A DNA stretch of 5,965 nt, from positions 1 through 5,965 of the forward strand of contig JAILIJ010000243.1 of the NCBI GenBank assembly GCA_024695315.1. Direction: 5' to 3'. The notes under the pieces were generated by a model. It was not told the origin of the DNA and did no database searches. It saw only the letters and a program-made list of their open reading frames with translations. The DNA comes from Bacteroidaceae bacterium. Its GTDB lineage: Bacteria; Bacteroidota; Bacteroidia; Bacteroidales; Bacteroidaceae. Positions 1-5,965 of the stretch are shown piece by piece; within the stretch, counting starts at the first letter, position 1, and every line of letters begins with the position of its first letter. The position numbers and the translations under genes are program-made.

Positions 1-1
1 T

Positions 2-901
2 TATCGTCTTTATCTACATGATATAGTGTATCGTGATTTGAGTATTCAACAAGGAAGTGCTGTCGTTTTCAACGGTAATCCTTTTGATGCAGGAATACAT
101 CTTATCTGTAATCATGAAATCCATAATGTTCCTTTATCTGACCTTATTCCAACTATTTCTTATAATCAGAATAATAAAGCAAAGGTGGTGTGTATACTTG
201 ATATTTCTGGAACAATAAGTAATATGGATTTCATGTTTGATATTAACTTACCAAATATGAATGATGAGACAAAACAGCTCGTTAGAAGTATGATAACGTC
301 AGAGGAGGAAATGAATACACAAGTCATTTATTTGCTGGCTGTAAATAGATTTTACCCAAATGACTTTGCTCGTGCAAATGGAGAGGATAAGTCTGGACAA
401 GCTGTTAATTCGTTCGTTTCATCGACTATTAGCGGACAGATAAATCAGATGCTTTCAAGCATTATTGGTACTAATAGTAATTGGAATTTTGGGACAGGCA
501 TCTCTACCGGTGAAAAAGGATGGGAAGATGTAGATGTTGAAGGTATTCTTTCTGGTAGATTGTTCGATGATAGATTACTCATAAATGGTAATTTTGGATA
601 TCGTGATAATACGTTAACTAATACTTCGACTTTTATCGGTGATTTCGAGTTCTTATGGCGATTATGGCCTACAGGAAATACTTTCTTGAAAGCGTATAAT
701 CAGACAAATGACAGATATTTCACTAAGGGTACATTAAATACTCAAGGGTTGGGTATAAGTTTCCAACGAGATTTCGGCTCCCTAAAAGAACTTTTTGGTT
801 TTAGAACTGAAGAGGAAAAAAAGGAAGAAGAAAATCGTAAGAAAAAGGAGAAAAAAGATAATGAACTTCAGATTACCAATGATGAAAAAAATAATGAATA
901 G
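2..901 (+). CDS. tamB: TamB-like translocation/assembly module protein, C-terminal part (5' end outside the window)
   Basis: This is the last 299 residues of a larger protein. The frame is open to the left edge, so the GTG at 26 is an internal codon, not a start. The segment shows the TamB C-terminal (DUF490) pattern: a GSAVVFNGNPFDAGIHL-type strand (about residues 18-34 of the visible part), then a NLPNMNDE segment, a helix-rich stretch before QAVNSFVSSTISGQINQML, and closing amphipathic beta-strands ending near GISFQRDFGSLKELF. TamB proteins are anchored in the inner membrane and span the periplasm as a beta-taco groove. They are linked to outer-membrane protein assembly and phospholipid transport, and their C-terminus contacts a TamA/BamA-type barrel. 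After the domain comes a roughly 30-residue Glu/Lys/Asn-rich tail, low in complexity and probably disordered. The last 41 bases overlap the receptor gene downstream. The family call is from pattern recognition; most of the protein is unseen. Confidence 0.85.
   Translation, partial: YRLYLHDIVYRDLSIQQGSAVVFNGNPFDAGIHLICNHEIHNVPLSDLIPTISYNQNNKAKVVCILDISGTISNMDFMFDINLPNMNDETKQLVRSMITSEEEMNTQVIYLLAVNRFYPNDFARANGEDKSGQAVNSFVSSTISGQINQMLSSIIGTNSNWNFGTGISTGEKGWEDVDVEGILSGRLFDDRLLINGNFGYRDNTLTNTSTFIGDFEFLWRLWPTGNTFLKAYNQTNDRYFTKGTLNTQGLGISFQRDFGSLKELFGFRTEEEKKEEENRKKKEKKDNELQITNDEKNNE
845..850 (+). promoter_or_regulatory. Shine-Dalgarno-like site for the receptor gene, inside the tamB coding tail
   Basis: AAGGAG lies 10 bases before the ATG at 861 and within codons for the Lys/Glu-rich end of TamB. 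It is the only clear Shine-Dalgarno match at a gene start in this window, and it favours 861 over the later in-frame ATGs at 879, 882 and 894. The surrounding DNA is purine-rich by codon content, so a chance match is possible, and Bacteroidota often start translation without such sites. Confidence 0.5.
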
Positions 902-3278
902 ACTTTACATATTATGTGTTGTGATGATGATGAGCTGTGCAAAATCTTTTGCGCAGAGTGTTATCATCAAAGGCCGTGTCATGGATAATAAAAGGTCTCC
1001 TATTGAATTGGCACAGGTTCGTATTGAAGGTAAGCCTATTGGAACGACTTGTAATTTGAATGGTAGATATAGATTTACATGTGAATCGGCCGATACTTTG
1101 GTTGTTGTTTTTTCCATGCTTGGTTATGAAACACGTAAACGTGTACTGAATAATCCGCAGGATTCAGTAACGCTTAATGTTATGCTTTCTCCTATCGGAC
1201 TTGAACTTGGCGAATTACAAGTTAATGAAATTCGTAGGCAAACCAATTCTATGGCTGATGTGAATATTAAAGACTTCAAGCACATGGGGAATGCATCAGG
1301 AGGAGGAATAGAACAGATAATAGCTACACAAGCAGGTGTGAGTACACATAATGAACTTAGCTCACAATATAATGTACGTGGTGGTTCTTTCGATGAAAAC
1401 TCTGTTTATATAAATGGAATTGAGGTTTACAGACCTCTTCTTATTCGAAGTGGACAGCAGGAGGGATTATCAATCATAAATCCTGATATGGTAGAAAAAG
1501 TTGGATTTTCCGCTGGTGGATTCGAAGCTAAGTATGGTGAGAAAATGTCATCTGTATTGGATATTGACTATAAGAAAGTTAAAGGATTTGAAGGTTCCGC
1601 ATCTGCAAGTTTTCTGGGTACTTCCGCCTATGTTGGGTATGGAAACGAGCGTTTCAGCATGACTCATGCTTTGCGTTATAAAACAACAAAAAATCTTTTA
1701 GGGTCATTGGATACTAGTGGGGAATATGATCCACGTGATTTCGATTACCAAACGTATTGGAGTTGGAGTCCTGCCAAGAGTTGGACTTTCGATGTTATGG
1801 GAGTTATATCAATGAATGACTATAATTTTACGCCATCTGATCGTACCACTAAATTTGGTACTTCTGAGGACGTTAAGGAATTTAAGGTGTACTTCGATGG
1901 TAAGGAACAAGATAAGTTTAATACATATTTTGGATCTTTTTCGACAAAACATAGATTCAATAATAATAATGATTTAACGTTTAATTTTTCTGGTTTTAAG
2001 ACTTCAGAAAGTGAAACTTATGATATAAGTGGAGAATATTGGTTAAGTCAGGAAGGAGAAGAAGACGGTAGTTTGGCTATTGGTAAGTATTTGGAACATG
2101 CAAGAAATAGACTTAATGCTTCTATGGTAAATGTTGGTCTCACAGGGCGAAGTCGTTTTGGGGCACATGATATGCGATATGGGGCTTTAATGAAGATAGA
2201 ACATGTTACAGAATCTATGAATGAATGGGAAATGAGAGATTCTGCAGGTTATACCCTACCAAGGAATGCTGATTATCTTTCTCTAATATATAATTTATCT
2301 TCCAATAATGAGGAGAAAAGTAATCATTATGAATTTTATGTCCAGGATACATATAGGAAAAAATATGATGAGGGAGAAGTTGTACTTAACTATGGTGCCA
2401 GACTTACGCATTGGAGTTGGAATAGTGAAACTCTGTTCAGTCCAAGAGCCACAGTTGCATTTATTCCTGAAAAGAATGATAATATTGTTTTTCGTTTATC
2501 CACTGGTGTATATTATCAAACTCCTTTTTATAAGGAAATGAGAGATACGACTACAGTAAATGGTACAACATCAGCTTTTTTGAACAAGGAAATAAAATCT
2601 CAGAAGTCTGTTCATTTTGTTTTGGGCGGTGAATATAAATTTAGAATTGGTGCCCGTCCTTTCAAATTTACGGCAGAGGCATATTATAAGGCGTTAACAG
2701 ATTTGATTCCATATAACATTAATAATGTACGTGTTGTGTATTATGGAGGAAATATATCTTCTGGATATGCTACAGGATTAGACCTAAAGATATATGGAGA
2801 ATTTGTTCCTGGTACAGATTCCTGGATTAGTTGTGGTATAATGAAAACATCTGAGAAAATAAATGGTACTTGGGTTCCTCGTCCAACGGATCAAAGGTTC
2901 AATATGTCTATGTTCTTTAGTGATTATTTCCCAAATACAGACAAATGGAAAGTGACTGTTAAGGGACATTATGCAGGTGGTCTACCTTTTGGCCCTCCAC
3001 ATACAGGACGCGAAAAACAAGTCTTTAGAATGCCTTCATATCGACGAGTCGACCTTGGCATAAGTTATAGGCTTCTTAATAATGAAAATAAGACAATTAA
3101 GACTGGTTTTGCAAAAACATTTAGGAATATATGGTTGGGTATTGATGCTTTTAATATTTTGGATATTAATAATGTCAACTCATACTATTGGGTTACAGAC
3201 ATAACAAATACTCAATATGCTGTTCCTAATTATTTAACAGGTCGTCAAATAAATGCTAGATTCTTATTTGAATTTTAA
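861..3278 (+). CDS. TonB-dependent outer-membrane receptor with N-terminal carboxypeptidase-regulatory-like domain
   Basis: Predicted 805-residue TonB-dependent receptor for energised uptake of an unknown ligand across the outer membrane. From the ATG at 861 it has a basic n-region (MMKK..NR), a hydrophobic core (about residues 15-25) and a likely signal peptidase I cut after SFA (A31|Q32). Next come a carboxypeptidase-regulatory-like beta-sandwich (about 34-110, VIIKGRV ... CNLNGRYRF), a possible TonB-box stretch LGELQV (116-121), and a plug domain (about 135-240) with QYNVRGGSFDENSVYINGIE and GFEAKYGEKMSSVLDI. A roughly 560-residue beta-barrel ends in ARFLFEF, with the terminal Phe expected for BAM-dependent insertion. 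It is smaller than typical SusC proteins and has no SusD-like partner in the window. Start codon choice is uncertain: 882 would give 798 residues and keep the signal peptide. The gene overlaps the tamB end by 41 bases, which suggests co-transcription and possibly translational coupling. The ligand cannot be read from sequence. Confidence 0.93.
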   Translation: MNFRLPMMKKIMNRLYILCVVMMMSCAKSFAQSVIIKGRVMDNKRSPIELAQVRIEGKPIGTTCNLNGRYRFTCESADTLVVVFSMLGYETRKRVLNNPQDSVTLNVMLSPIGLELGELQVNEIRRQTNSMADVNIKDFKHMGNASGGGIEQIIATQAGVSTHNELSSQYNVRGGSFDENSVYINGIEVYRPLLIRSGQQEGLSIINPDMVEKVGFSAGGFEAKYGEKMSSVLDIDYKKVKGFEGSASASFLGTSAYVGYGNERFSMTHALRYKTTKNLLGSLDTSGEYDPRDFDYQTYWSWSPAKSWTFDVMGVISMNDYNFTPSDRTTKFGTSEDVKEFKVYFDGKEQDKFNTYFGSFSTKHRFNNNNDLTFNFSGFKTSESETYDISGEYWLSQEGEEDGSLAIGKYLEHARNRLNASMVNVGLTGRSRFGAHDMRYGALMKIEHVTESMNEWEMRDSAGYTLPRNADYLSLIYNLSSNNEEKSNHYEFYVQDTYRKKYDEGEVVLNYGARLTHWSWNSETLFSPRATVAFIPEKNDNIVFRLSTGVYYQTPFYKEMRDTTTVNGTTSAFLNKEIKSQKSVHFVLGGEYKFRIGARPFKFTAEAYYKALTDLIPYNINNVRVVYYGGNISSGYATGLDLKIYGEFVPGTDSWISCGIMKTSEKINGTWVPRPTDQRFNMSMFFSDYFPNTDKWKVTVKGHYAGGLPFGPPHTGREKQVFRMPSYRRVDLGISYRLLNNENKTIKTGFAKTFRNIWLGIDAFNILDINNVNSYYWVTDITNTQYAVPNYLTGRQINARFLFEF

Positions 3279-3298
3279 CTCTTAAAAGTGTATTAGTT

Positions 3299-4618
3299 AT
3301 GACTTATAAAGAGACAACAGAATATTTGTTTACTAGTGCTCCTTTGTTTCAAAACGTAGGAAAGGAAGCATATAAGGAAGGACTATATAATACGGAAATG
3401 CTTGATGAGTATTTCCATCATCCACATACTAAATTTAAGACTATTCATGTGGCTGGAACAAACGGAAAAGGTTCTTGTTCTCATACTATAGCATCTATAT
3501 TACAGGCTGCTGGCTATAAAGTTGGGCTTTTTACCTCACCACATTTGATAGATTTTAGAGAAAGGATTCGGGTAAATTCAGAGATGATTCCTGAGCAATA
3601 TGTAGTAGATTTTGTGGAACAGAATCGCGAATTTTTCGAACCACTCCACCCTTCTTTTTTTGAATTGACAACTGCTATGGCTTTTAAGTTTTTTGCAGAG
3701 CAGAATGTTGATATTGCTGTTATTGAAGTTGGTCTTGGAGGTAGATTAGATTGTACAAATATTATAAAACCTCTTATATCTATAATTACAAATATTAGTT
3801 TTGATCACGTCAGTTTTTTAGGTAATACACTAGCAAAAATAGCTGGTGAAAAAGCAGGCATTATTAAGACTAAAATTCCTGTCGTTATAGGTGAAGTGGT
3901 TGAGGAAACTCGTCCTGTTTTTTGTAATAAAGCAAAAGATATGTCTTCTCCAATTTATTTTGCAGAAGAGGAGCAGGAAGTGGAATCGTATGAATATAAT
4001 GCCATAGGTGGTTTAGATTATGTGACAAAAACTTATGGACTGTTTCATTCTGAACTTGGAGGAGAATATCAAATCAAAAATACAAATACCATTTTATGTG
4101 CCATAAAATATTTGAATCCTTTATTGGATTATAGAATTACGGAACAGAATATTCGTGATGGTTTTAATTCTGTATGTGAAAATACAGGCTTAATGGGAAG
4201 ATGGCAGAAAGTTGGAATCAAGCCTATTACTGTATGTGACACAGGTCATAATGTTGGGTGTTTTGAACATATCGTGAAACAGTTGAGTGAAGTTAGACGC
4301 AATTTGAACAAATGTGGCGGTAAACTTTTCATGGTTTTTGGTATGGTAAATGATAAGGATATTAATGGTGTACTTTCAATGCTTCCTAAAGATGCGGAGT
4401 ATTTTTTTACACAAGCAAGTGTGAAAAGAGCGATGCCTTATGATGATATTCAAAAACTGGCAGCGACTTACGGACTCATGGGAAAGGCATATCCAAATGT
4501 AAAGGATGCTTACTTAGCTGCGTGTGACAAATCTGCAGATAATGATTTCATATATATAGGAGGTAGTAGTTTTGTTGTAGCTGATTTCTTGACATTTATT
4601 AAATCACTCAAAAGATAA
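3299..4618 (+). CDS. folC: Bifunctional dihydrofolate synthase / folylpolyglutamate synthase
   Basis: Cytosolic Mur-ligase-family enzyme of 439 residues, the usual FolC length. It joins L-glutamate to dihydropteroate using ATP and then extends folates with further glutamates, which retains them in the cell. Motifs run in the expected order: ATP-binding P-loop HVAGTNGKGS (50-59), FTSPHLIDFRERIRVN (78-93), EVGLGGRLDCTN (143-154), NISFDH (165-170), GEKAGIIK (183-190), MGRWQ (299-303), DTGHN (314-318) and the C-terminal GGSSFVVADF (421-430). By alignment from memory with E. coli FolC, E143 and H170 match the metal ligands and K185 the carbamylated lysine. Bifunctionality is inferred, since Bacteroidota generally carry one FolC. 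The ATG follows the receptor stop by 20 bases with no clear Shine-Dalgarno site, so the gene is probably in the same transcript. Phe codons are strongly TTT-biased (24 of 29), unlike galM. Confidence 0.96.
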   Translation: MTYKETTEYLFTSAPLFQNVGKEAYKEGLYNTEMLDEYFHHPHTKFKTIHVAGTNGKGSCSHTIASILQAAGYKVGLFTSPHLIDFRERIRVNSEMIPEQYVVDFVEQNREFFEPLHPSFFELTTAMAFKFFAEQNVDIAVIEVGLGGRLDCTNIIKPLISIITNISFDHVSFLGNTLAKIAGEKAGIIKTKIPVVIGEVVEETRPVFCNKAKDMSSPIYFAEEEQEVESYEYNAIGGLDYVTKTYGLFHSELGGEYQIKNTNTILCAIKYLNPLLDYRITEQNIRDGFNSVCENTGLMGRWQKVGIKPITVCDTGHNVGCFEHIVKQLSEVRRNLNKCGGKLFMVFGMVNDKDINGVLSMLPKDAEYFFTQASVKRAMPYDDIQKLAATYGLMGKAYPNVKDAYLAACDKSADNDFIYIGGSSFVVADFLTFIKSLKR

Positions 4619-4670
4619 TTTCATAAAAAAAGCAAAATAATATAGTTTTTATTCGCTCAATTAAAAAAAA

Positions 4671-4683
4671 TATATTTTATTTG
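4671..4683 (+). promoter_or_regulatory. Possible galM promoter -7 element
   Basis: The Bacteroides consensus -7 box is TAnnTTTG. Two overlapping 7-of-8 matches occur: TATATTTT (4671-4678) and TTTATTTG (4676-4683). No good TTTG is seen at the -33 distance, only the T-rich stretch 4646-4653. A start site near 4690 would leave a leader of about 65 bases before the galM ATG. In DNA this A/T-rich, such matches arise easily, so this is a weak call. Confidence 0.3.
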
Positions 4684-4699
4684 CAATGTAATTATTGCA
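4682..4699. repeat. Perfect inverted repeat, 6-base arms and 6-base spacer (possible operator)
   Basis: TGCAAT (4682-4687) and ATTGCA (4694-4699) are perfect reverse complements separated by GTAATT. The repeat overlaps the end of the possible -7 element and sits about 55 bases before the galM ATG, a plausible place for a dimeric regulator to bind. As RNA it would form only a weak 6-bp hairpin. No regulator is identified, and chance cannot be excluded at this arm length. Confidence 0.35.
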
Positions 4700-4754
4700 G
4701 GGCCTTATAACAAAGGCGTTAATGCTAGAAAAATACAAACTAAATAATAAGATA

Positions 4755-5837
4755 ATGAGCACACCTCAACAAAACCTATGCGGTCTCAATCCCGCAGATT
4801 TCAAAAAAGAGATCAATGGTAAGAAAACCGATCTCTACATACTTAAGAATAAGAATGGCTATGAAGTTGCTGTTACTAATTATGGCGGAGCAATCGTAGC
4901 AATTATGGTACCAGACAAAGATGGTAAAGTAGCAAATGTTATTCAGGGACATGACACTATAGATGGTGTTATAAATTCTCCTGAACCTTATCTTTCTACT
5001 CTTATCGGACGTTTTGGTAACCGTATATGTAAAGGTAAATTCCAACTTAACGGTAAGGAATATAGTTTGGCAATCAACAATGGACCTAATGCTTTGCATG
5101 GTGGACCAACAGGTCTTCATGCACAGGTTTGGGATGCATATATGACAGGCGAACAGAATCTCACACTTAATATTATTCTTCCATATGGACATGAAGGATT
5201 TTCAGGTGAGGTAAAGATTGCTGTTGAATATACTTGGACAGATGATAATGAACTAATCTTAGAGTATCTTGCAACAACAAATAAGAAGACTATCATCAAT
5301 TTGACTCATCATGCTTTCTTCTCACTTCAGGGTATTGCTAACCCTACTCCTGGTATCGAAGATCAGCTTCTTGAGATGAATTGTGATTTCTATATTCCTA
5401 TTGATGAAACTTCTATTCCTACAGGAGAAATTCGTAAGGTGGAAGGTACTCCTTTCGACTTCCGTAAGGCAAAACCTGTTGGGCAGGATATTGATGCAGA
5501 TGATGAGCAGACAAAGAACGGTGCTGGTTATGACCATTGCTTTGTTTGTAACAAGAAGGAAGTTGGAGAACTTACACTTGCTTGCCGTTTGACAGAACCA
5601 AAGTCAGGACGTATTCTCGAAACATATACAACAGAACCAGGAGTTCAGGTTTATACTGATAACTGGGCTACTGGATACCCTATCCAGCATGGCGCAACAG
5701 CTCCACGTCGTTCTTCAATCTGTTTTGAGTGTCAGCATTTCCCTGATTCTCCAAATCGTCCTTACTTCCCTTCTACAGTACTTAATCCAGGAGAGAAGTA
5801 TACGCAAAAGACAATTTACAAGTTTAGTACTTTGTAA
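4755..5837 (+). CDS. galM: Aldose 1-epimerase (galactose mutarotase)
   Basis: Enzyme of 360 residues, a usual GalM length, that interconverts alpha and beta anomers of galactose and glucose; it supplies alpha-D-galactose to galactokinase in the Leloir pathway. Motifs from the ATG at 4755: GRFGNRI with substrate-binding Arg (86/90), NALHGG (H115), NLTHHAFFSL (H186, the likely general acid), GYDHCFV (D260), TTEPGVQVYTDNW (292-304) and FECQHFPDSPN with E325, the likely general base. Residue roles are from family knowledge of Lactococcus GalM. In the third motif the family's usual Asn before the catalytic His is His185. There is no signal peptide, so it should be cytosolic, unlike some Bacteroides epimerases that are exported. 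The ATG at 4755 was chosen because the protein from MSTPQQ fits the family; starts at 4722 or 4695 add unlike residues. No Shine-Dalgarno site is evident. Phe codons are mostly TTC (9 of 14), suggesting higher expression than folC. Confidence 0.95.
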   Translation: MSTPQQNLCGLNPADFKKEINGKKTDLYILKNKNGYEVAVTNYGGAIVAIMVPDKDGKVANVIQGHDTIDGVINSPEPYLSTLIGRFGNRICKGKFQLNGKEYSLAINNGPNALHGGPTGLHAQVWDAYMTGEQNLTLNIILPYGHEGFSGEVKIAVEYTWTDDNELILEYLATTNKKTIINLTHHAFFSLQGIANPTPGIEDQLLEMNCDFYIPIDETSIPTGEIRKVEGTPFDFRKAKPVGQDIDADDEQTKNGAGYDHCFVCNKKEVGELTLACRLTEPKSGRILETYTTEPGVQVYTDNWATGYPIQHGATAPRRSSICFECQHFPDSPNRPYFPSTVLNPGEKYTQKTIYKFSTL

Positions 5838-5849
5838 TATGATATTATA

Positions 5850-5889
5850 CCTAGGAATTCCTGTATATATATGGAATTCTTAGGTTTTT
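5850..5889 (+). terminator. Rho-independent terminator after galM
   Basis: A 12-bp stem pairs 5850-5861 (CCTAGGAATTCC) with 5873-5884 (GGAATTCTTAGG), with a single G-U wobble (5854/5880), an 11-base A/T loop (5862-5872), and a TTTTT run right after (5885-5889). It starts 13 bases past the galM stop, so it should end the galM transcript and make galM the last gene of its unit. Confidence 0.87.
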
Positions 5890-5965
5890 CTACTATAACA
5901 ATAATAATATAATTTTTTGATTAAATAATAAATCTTTTAACTTAGTTAATAACTAACAATTATTA
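5890..5965 (+). other. Non-coding A/T-rich right edge, probable upstream region of the next gene
   Basis: No coding region is visible in these 76 bases. They follow the terminator, so any gene beyond the edge needs its own promoter if it is on the + strand. The composition is A/T-rich with TAA/AAT repeats and stops in every frame. Confidence 0.6.
5916..5945 (+). promoter_or_regulatory. Possible Bacteroidota-type promoter for a gene beyond the right edge
   Basis: TTTG (5916-5919) resembles the -33 element. TAACTTAG (5938-5945) matches the -7 consensus TAnnTTTG at 7 of 8 positions, with an 18-base gap between them. The position just after a terminator makes a promoter reasonable. The gene it would serve is not in the window. 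Confidence 0.35.

Larger units (their letters stand above)
4619..4754 (+). other. 136-base A/T-rich intergenic region between folC and galM
   Basis: No gene is visible here. It contains A-runs (4624-4631, 4663-4670), a possible Bacteroidota -7 element near 4671-4683 and a short inverted repeat at 4682-4699. No GC-stemmed hairpin followed by a T-run is present, so I see no intrinsic terminator after folC; read-through from folC into galM therefore remains possible. In-frame upstream starts for galM (TTG 4695, ATG 4722) lie here but look like non-coding read-back. Confidence 0.7.

Noticed and set aside
26..28. GTG as the start of the first gene
   Set aside because: The frame is open to position 2 with family-like sequence (YRLYLHDIVYRDL), and TamB is much longer, so the gene continues beyond the left edge.
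795..860. Extended receptor start at TTG 795, giving a very Lys/Arg-rich N-terminus
   Set aside because: The extra 22 residues are an out-of-frame reading of tamB's A/G-rich tail. They would put a long basic stretch ahead of the signal peptide, and the ATG at 861 has a Shine-Dalgarno match.
4631..4657. Possible hairpin after folC (AGC ... GCT arms)
   Set aside because: It needs a bulge and several mismatches, has an almost all-A/T stem and is not followed by a T-run, so it is not a credible terminator.
4695..4754. Upstream TTG (4695) or ATG (4722) as the galM start
   Set aside because: The added residues do not resemble the family N-terminus and form no signal peptide; the A/T-rich DNA looks like a leader.
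4776..5192. Antisense open frame of 138 codons within galM
   Set aside because: It lies fully opposite a well-supported gene, has no recognisable domain and has Cys/Ile-rich low-quality composition typical of a shadow frame. The shorter alternate frames at 905-1117, 2308-2541, 2784-2969, 5117-5299, 5322-5537, 5383-5592 and 5689-5883 were rejected for the same reasons.
1..5965. CRISPR array, tRNA/rRNA, insertion sequence or phage/defence genes
   Set aside because: No spaced direct repeats, cloverleaf-like segment, transposase-like frame or terminal repeats were seen; nearly all of the window is taken by four recognisable genes.

Overview
The window looks like chromosomal DNA of a Bacteroidota bacterium, most likely of the Bacteroidales and possibly Prevotella-like. 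This rests on low GC, very A/T-rich intergenic DNA, few Shine-Dalgarno sites, a TonB-dependent receptor with an N-terminal carboxypeptidase-regulatory-like domain, and a Bacteroidota-style TamB C-terminus. The genus is inferred from protein character only; there is no rRNA or other marker gene here.

All four genes are on the + strand. Positions 2-901 hold the 3' end of a tamB-like gene for envelope biogenesis, cut by the left edge. Its last 41 bases overlap the start of a complete TonB-dependent outer-membrane receptor gene (861-3278). After only 20 bases comes folC (3299-4618), the cytosolic dihydrofolate/folylpolyglutamate synthase. The tight spacing suggests that these three are co-transcribed. 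A 136-base A/T-rich gap with a possible promoter and a small inverted repeat precedes galM (4755-5837), a cytosolic aldose 1-epimerase. A strong intrinsic terminator (5850-5889) closes the galM transcript. The last 76 bases carry no gene and probably hold the promoter region of the next one.

Functionally there are two parts. The first is an envelope/housekeeping cluster: TamB-like export or lipid-transport protein, an outer-membrane receptor of unknown ligand, and folate polyglutamylation. The second is a separate sugar gene that converts beta- to alpha-galactose or glucose ahead of phosphorylation.

No mobile element, CRISPR array, RNA gene or defence system is visible. I found no convincing undescribed multi-gene system. 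The points most worth a second look are the tamB/receptor junction (overlapping genes, a ribosome binding site inside the tamB tail, and an in-frame A_AAA_AAG slippery heptamer), the orphan receptor, and the inverted repeat upstream of galM.
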